Source: Palleronia abyssalis
Lineage (GTDB): Bacteria; Pseudomonadota; Alphaproteobacteria; Rhodobacterales; Rhodobacteraceae
Length of the DNA: 64,000 nucleotides
Assembly: GCF_900302445.1 (NCBI RefSeq)
Contig: NZ_ONZF01000008.1
Location: 122,131 to 186,130, forward strand
Direction of reading: 5' to 3'
Numbering within the stretch: the first letter of the stretch is position 1; every line of letters begins with the position of its first letter. A model generated the notes under the pieces. That model saw only the letters and a program-made list of their open reading frames with translations. It did not search any database and was not told the DNA's origin. The position numbers and the translations under genes are program-made. Shown piece after piece: positions 61,964 to 64,000 of this stretch.

Positions 61964-63960
61964 CCCAACAGCCGCTCTTTGATATCCCCAAGGGATCCGT
62001 GCTCGAACTGGACGGCCAAGAGCTGCTGGTGACCGGGCTGGAAAGGGCTGGCTATGCGGTCGAATGCCAAGATACCGGCGAGTGCCTTACGCTTTCGGTT
62101 GCGCGGATCGAGGCTGCAATCCGAGGGCGGGACTGTGAAGTCCTTGAACCGGCGGACGCGGAAAGGCGCAAGGCACTGCTAGAGTTCACCGGTGGTTACC
62201 ATCGTCTGGAACAGTTCTCCGCCCCCGTCCGGCTGGAGGCGCAAAGACGGCTCGCGTTGGTTTTGGCCATGGATGAGCTGGCGGCCAATGGATACAAGAT
62301 CACGCAACGCAGCATGAGCACACATGGCGAGCATCGTAATGCACTGATTTTGAGGGCGAACAAAATCGCACCTCAATTGAAGTTCATCAAGAAGGGCAGC
62401 GAGAAAAAGCCAAAACCGTTATTTCCGATCGCGGAAGGGCGGACCCTCGCGAAATTCAGAGACCTTTATCATCGCTATGGTGGAAATCCCGTGGTCCTTG
62501 CAGACCGTGAGCATCTGAAAGGGTATCGCACTTCGAGGCTGGTCCCTTGGCAGGAACGTTTCATCGATTTTGCGCTCAACCATTGGCAGGACAAAAGAAA
62601 GCCGCAGCTTGCTCCCTTGGTTCGCGACGCAGCAAAAGTCTTCCATCGGACCGCCGCCGAAATGGCGCAGTGCATTAATTTTCCGTCGGTTACGACACTC
62701 CGTCAGAGGGCGAAGGCATTCTCAGATGTTGCGACTGAGTTTGGCCGGGGCGGTAAACGGCAAGCCACCAACAAAAAGGGAGCGGGCTCCACGGACGTCC
62801 GCGCTCTTCGCTACGGAGAAAAGTTCGAATGGGATCAGGTCTACCTTTCGATCTTCACGAACGGTTCTGGCGTTGTTCAAGCCGAGCCGATCGATCCTGA
62901 TGACGTTCCCAAAAAGCTTGCGGACAATGAAATCCGCCGATGCTGGCTGCACGTCATTCTCGATGTCGCCACACGAGAGGCTCTTGGCTGGGTGATTTCG
63001 GAGACCGCAGATTCAGATCATAGCTTGGCGCTTCTTCGCATGGCGACGCGCGACAAGACGAAGGAGAAGGTCCGCTACGGATGTAAGGAGGACCCAGCAC
63101 CTCCGGTGCGCCTCGGCCTCGGACTAGCCGATAATGGAAGCGCGACGCGCAACGGCCGCGTCTATGCCGCTCAACTTGGGATGGGTATGACAGTTATGAC
63201 CGGCCGGGCCTACCACGCCACGGACAAGCCTTATATCGAGCGATTCTTCGGCACGATGCAGGGCCAAATCCTAAATTTCCTTCCCGGCTACACGGGGAGT
63301 TATCCGGGAGAGTTGACCGGCTATAATCCCAAGCCTTCGGCTGAAGTGAGCCACGATCAGCTCATGGGTGTAATTACACGATATCTGGTAGATGAGTATC
63401 CCTTCCAGCCGCACTATGGGACCGGTATGTTCGGCGCAACGCCCCGTCAGAAGCGTGAAGAAGCGCTCAAGCGATACGGTCGTATCAAATCGCCTTCGCA
63501 GCACGAACGCTGCCTCTATCTCGGGACAAAAATTCGCGCGAGTACGACCTCGGAAGGGGTCAAAGCCTTCAATATTCCGTTCAATTCCTCGGAGCTTCAG
63601 AAATTCGCTGATGGGAAGTCGAAATCCGTGACGATCCATCTCGATCCTGATGACCTTCGCACGGTCCTCATCACCGCCGAGGGACTGGAAGCCGTTCTCG
63701 AAGCTCAGCTGAGGATGACGCTTTTCAAGGACCAGACGCTCGAAGAGGCAATCGAACTGATGGAAGCCGCTACCAAGGCCAATCCCAAACTTCGCGCATT
63801 GCACCGCGAACAGCTGGAGGAGGCAAAAACACGCAGAGTTCGTGATTCCTGCTATTTCAAGGATTCCCGCGATTGGTCTTGCCCCCGTTTCAGCGGACAC
63901 TCAGGCGGTTGCGGTTTGAGCTGCGATGAACTCGCGAGGCGAACGCATCTTCAGCCCTGA
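61960..63960 (+). CDS. TniA/Mu-type DDE transposase, 3' end replaced by IS3 insertion
   Basis: 666 residues as read. It has N-terminal helix-turn-helix modules, then a DDE integrase core with Asp 292 (FEWDQVYLS), Asp 391 (LADNGSATRNG) and Glu 427 (YIERFFGTMQ), 35 residues between the last two. A Mu-transposase C-terminal barrel follows (GTKIRASTTSEGVKAFNIPF). After about residue 638 the sequence changes into the end of an IS3-family element, so the last native residues are lost. It starts by ATGA overlap with the TnsA-like gene. tniB, the ATPase, and perhaps a tniQ would be expected beyond the window. Confidence 0.8.
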   Translation: MTQQPLFDIPKGSVLELDGQELLVTGLERAGYAVECQDTGECLTLSVARIEAAIRGRDCEVLEPADAERRKALLEFTGGYHRLEQFSAPVRLEAQRRLALVLAMDELAANGYKITQRSMSTHGEHRNALILRANKIAPQLKFIKKGSEKKPKPLFPIAEGRTLAKFRDLYHRYGGNPVVLADREHLKGYRTSRLVPWQERFIDFALNHWQDKRKPQLAPLVRDAAKVFHRTAAEMAQCINFPSVTTLRQRAKAFSDVATEFGRGGKRQATNKKGAGSTDVRALRYGEKFEWDQVYLSIFTNGSGVVQAEPIDPDDVPKKLADNEIRRCWLHVILDVATREALGWVISETADSDHSLALLRMATRDKTKEKVRYGCKEDPAPPVRLGLGLADNGSATRNGRVYAAQLGMGMTVMTGRAYHATDKPYIERFFGTMQGQILNFLPGYTGSYPGELTGYNPKPSAEVSHDQLMGVITRYLVDEYPFQPHYGTGMFGATPRQKREEALKRYGRIKSPSQHERCLYLGTKIRASTTSEGVKAFNIPFNSSELQKFADGKSKSVTIHLDPDDLRTVLITAEGLEAVLEAQLRMTLFKDQTLEEAIELMEAATKANPKLRALHREQLEEAKTRRVRDSCYFKDSRDWSCPRFSGHSGGCGLSCDELARRTHLQP

Positions 63961-64000
63961 GTGCGGGTGGTTGTCGTTGTAGTCCTCGAACCACCCGGCG
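63874..64000 (-). mobile_element. IS3-family element, one end only
   Basis: From about 63874 (TGGTCTTGCCCCCGTTTCAG) the DNA is the terminal part of an IS3-family element inserted in tniA. The exact boundary and the target duplication cannot be set because the other end lies beyond the window. Confidence 0.7.
63901..64000 (-). CDS. IS3-family transposase OrfB, C-terminal end (cut by window edge)
   Basis: The last 32 residues read AGWFEDYNDNHPHSGLKMRS then PREFIAAQTATA and a stop at 63901. The block WFEDYNDNHPHSGL with MRSPREF is the conserved C-terminus of IS3-group OrfB transposases, the DDE enzyme of these elements. The rest lies beyond position 64000. Confidence 0.85.
   Translation of the reverse strand, partial: AGWFEDYNDNHPHSGLKMRSPREFIAAQTATA

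Overview
The window looks like a chromosome segment of an alphaproteobacterium of the Rhodobacteraceae/Roseobacter type. The support is high-GC coding DNA, a short HisG paired with HisZ, a B12-dependent NrdJ, a DUF1489 protein, xanthine dehydrogenase genes joined to a BMP-type nucleoside ABC transporter, and a family of GGGTATTTCGCCAAGG-type repeats that I associate with this group. No rRNA, tRNA or CRISPR array was seen.

Bases 1-31250 are ordinary chromosome. In order they hold: the 5' part of sqdB (sulfolipid synthesis); a paoABC-like periplasmic aldehyde oxidoreductase operon; an aldose epimerase; small envelope proteins, a GH25 lysozyme lipoprotein and a frameshifted secreted protein; an aldo/keto reductase; a VWA protein; a six-gene purine operon (xdhA, xdhB, transporter ATPase, two permeases, BMP binding protein); two small proteins; dnaE; slyX; a hisS-hisZ-hisG operon; a DUF1489 gene; and nrdJ. 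Two features stand out. REP-like elements have been translated in frame inside both xdhA and xdhB, and an inverted pair of DnaA boxes lies between the DUF1489 gene and nrdJ.

From about 31.3 kb to the right edge the DNA is an accessory island with lower and variable GC and many remnants: a lone tniQ, a 168-bp MITE with a 5-bp target duplication, an IS1182-type remnant, a tyrosine recombinase remnant, and a TnsA-like/TniA transposase pair whose tniA is cut near its 3' end by an IS3-family element at the window edge. Cargo includes a GFA-fold enzyme, a coupled pair of exported proteins of unknown function (34.7-36.8 kb), an Sll1717-like P-loop ATPase followed by a ~100-nt inverted-repeat structure, and a minus-strand run of three large genes (39.3-47.6 kb): HD-Hsp90-like ATPase, DEAD/DEAH helicase with a C-terminal nuclease-like domain, and DUF4365-type nuclease-like protein with TPRs. 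That trio is the best candidate here for an undescribed defence system.

Diverged copies of a ~230-bp non-coding repeat lie at the joints between these cargo modules, as if the island had been assembled block by block. Between 48 and 60 kb are less mobile-looking genes: a secreted 617-aa protein, a SRAP/HMCES-type protein that appears to start at an ATC codon, a DUF1127 protein, a metallophosphoesterase, a diguanylate cyclase, a Crp/Fnr regulator and several hypotheticals.
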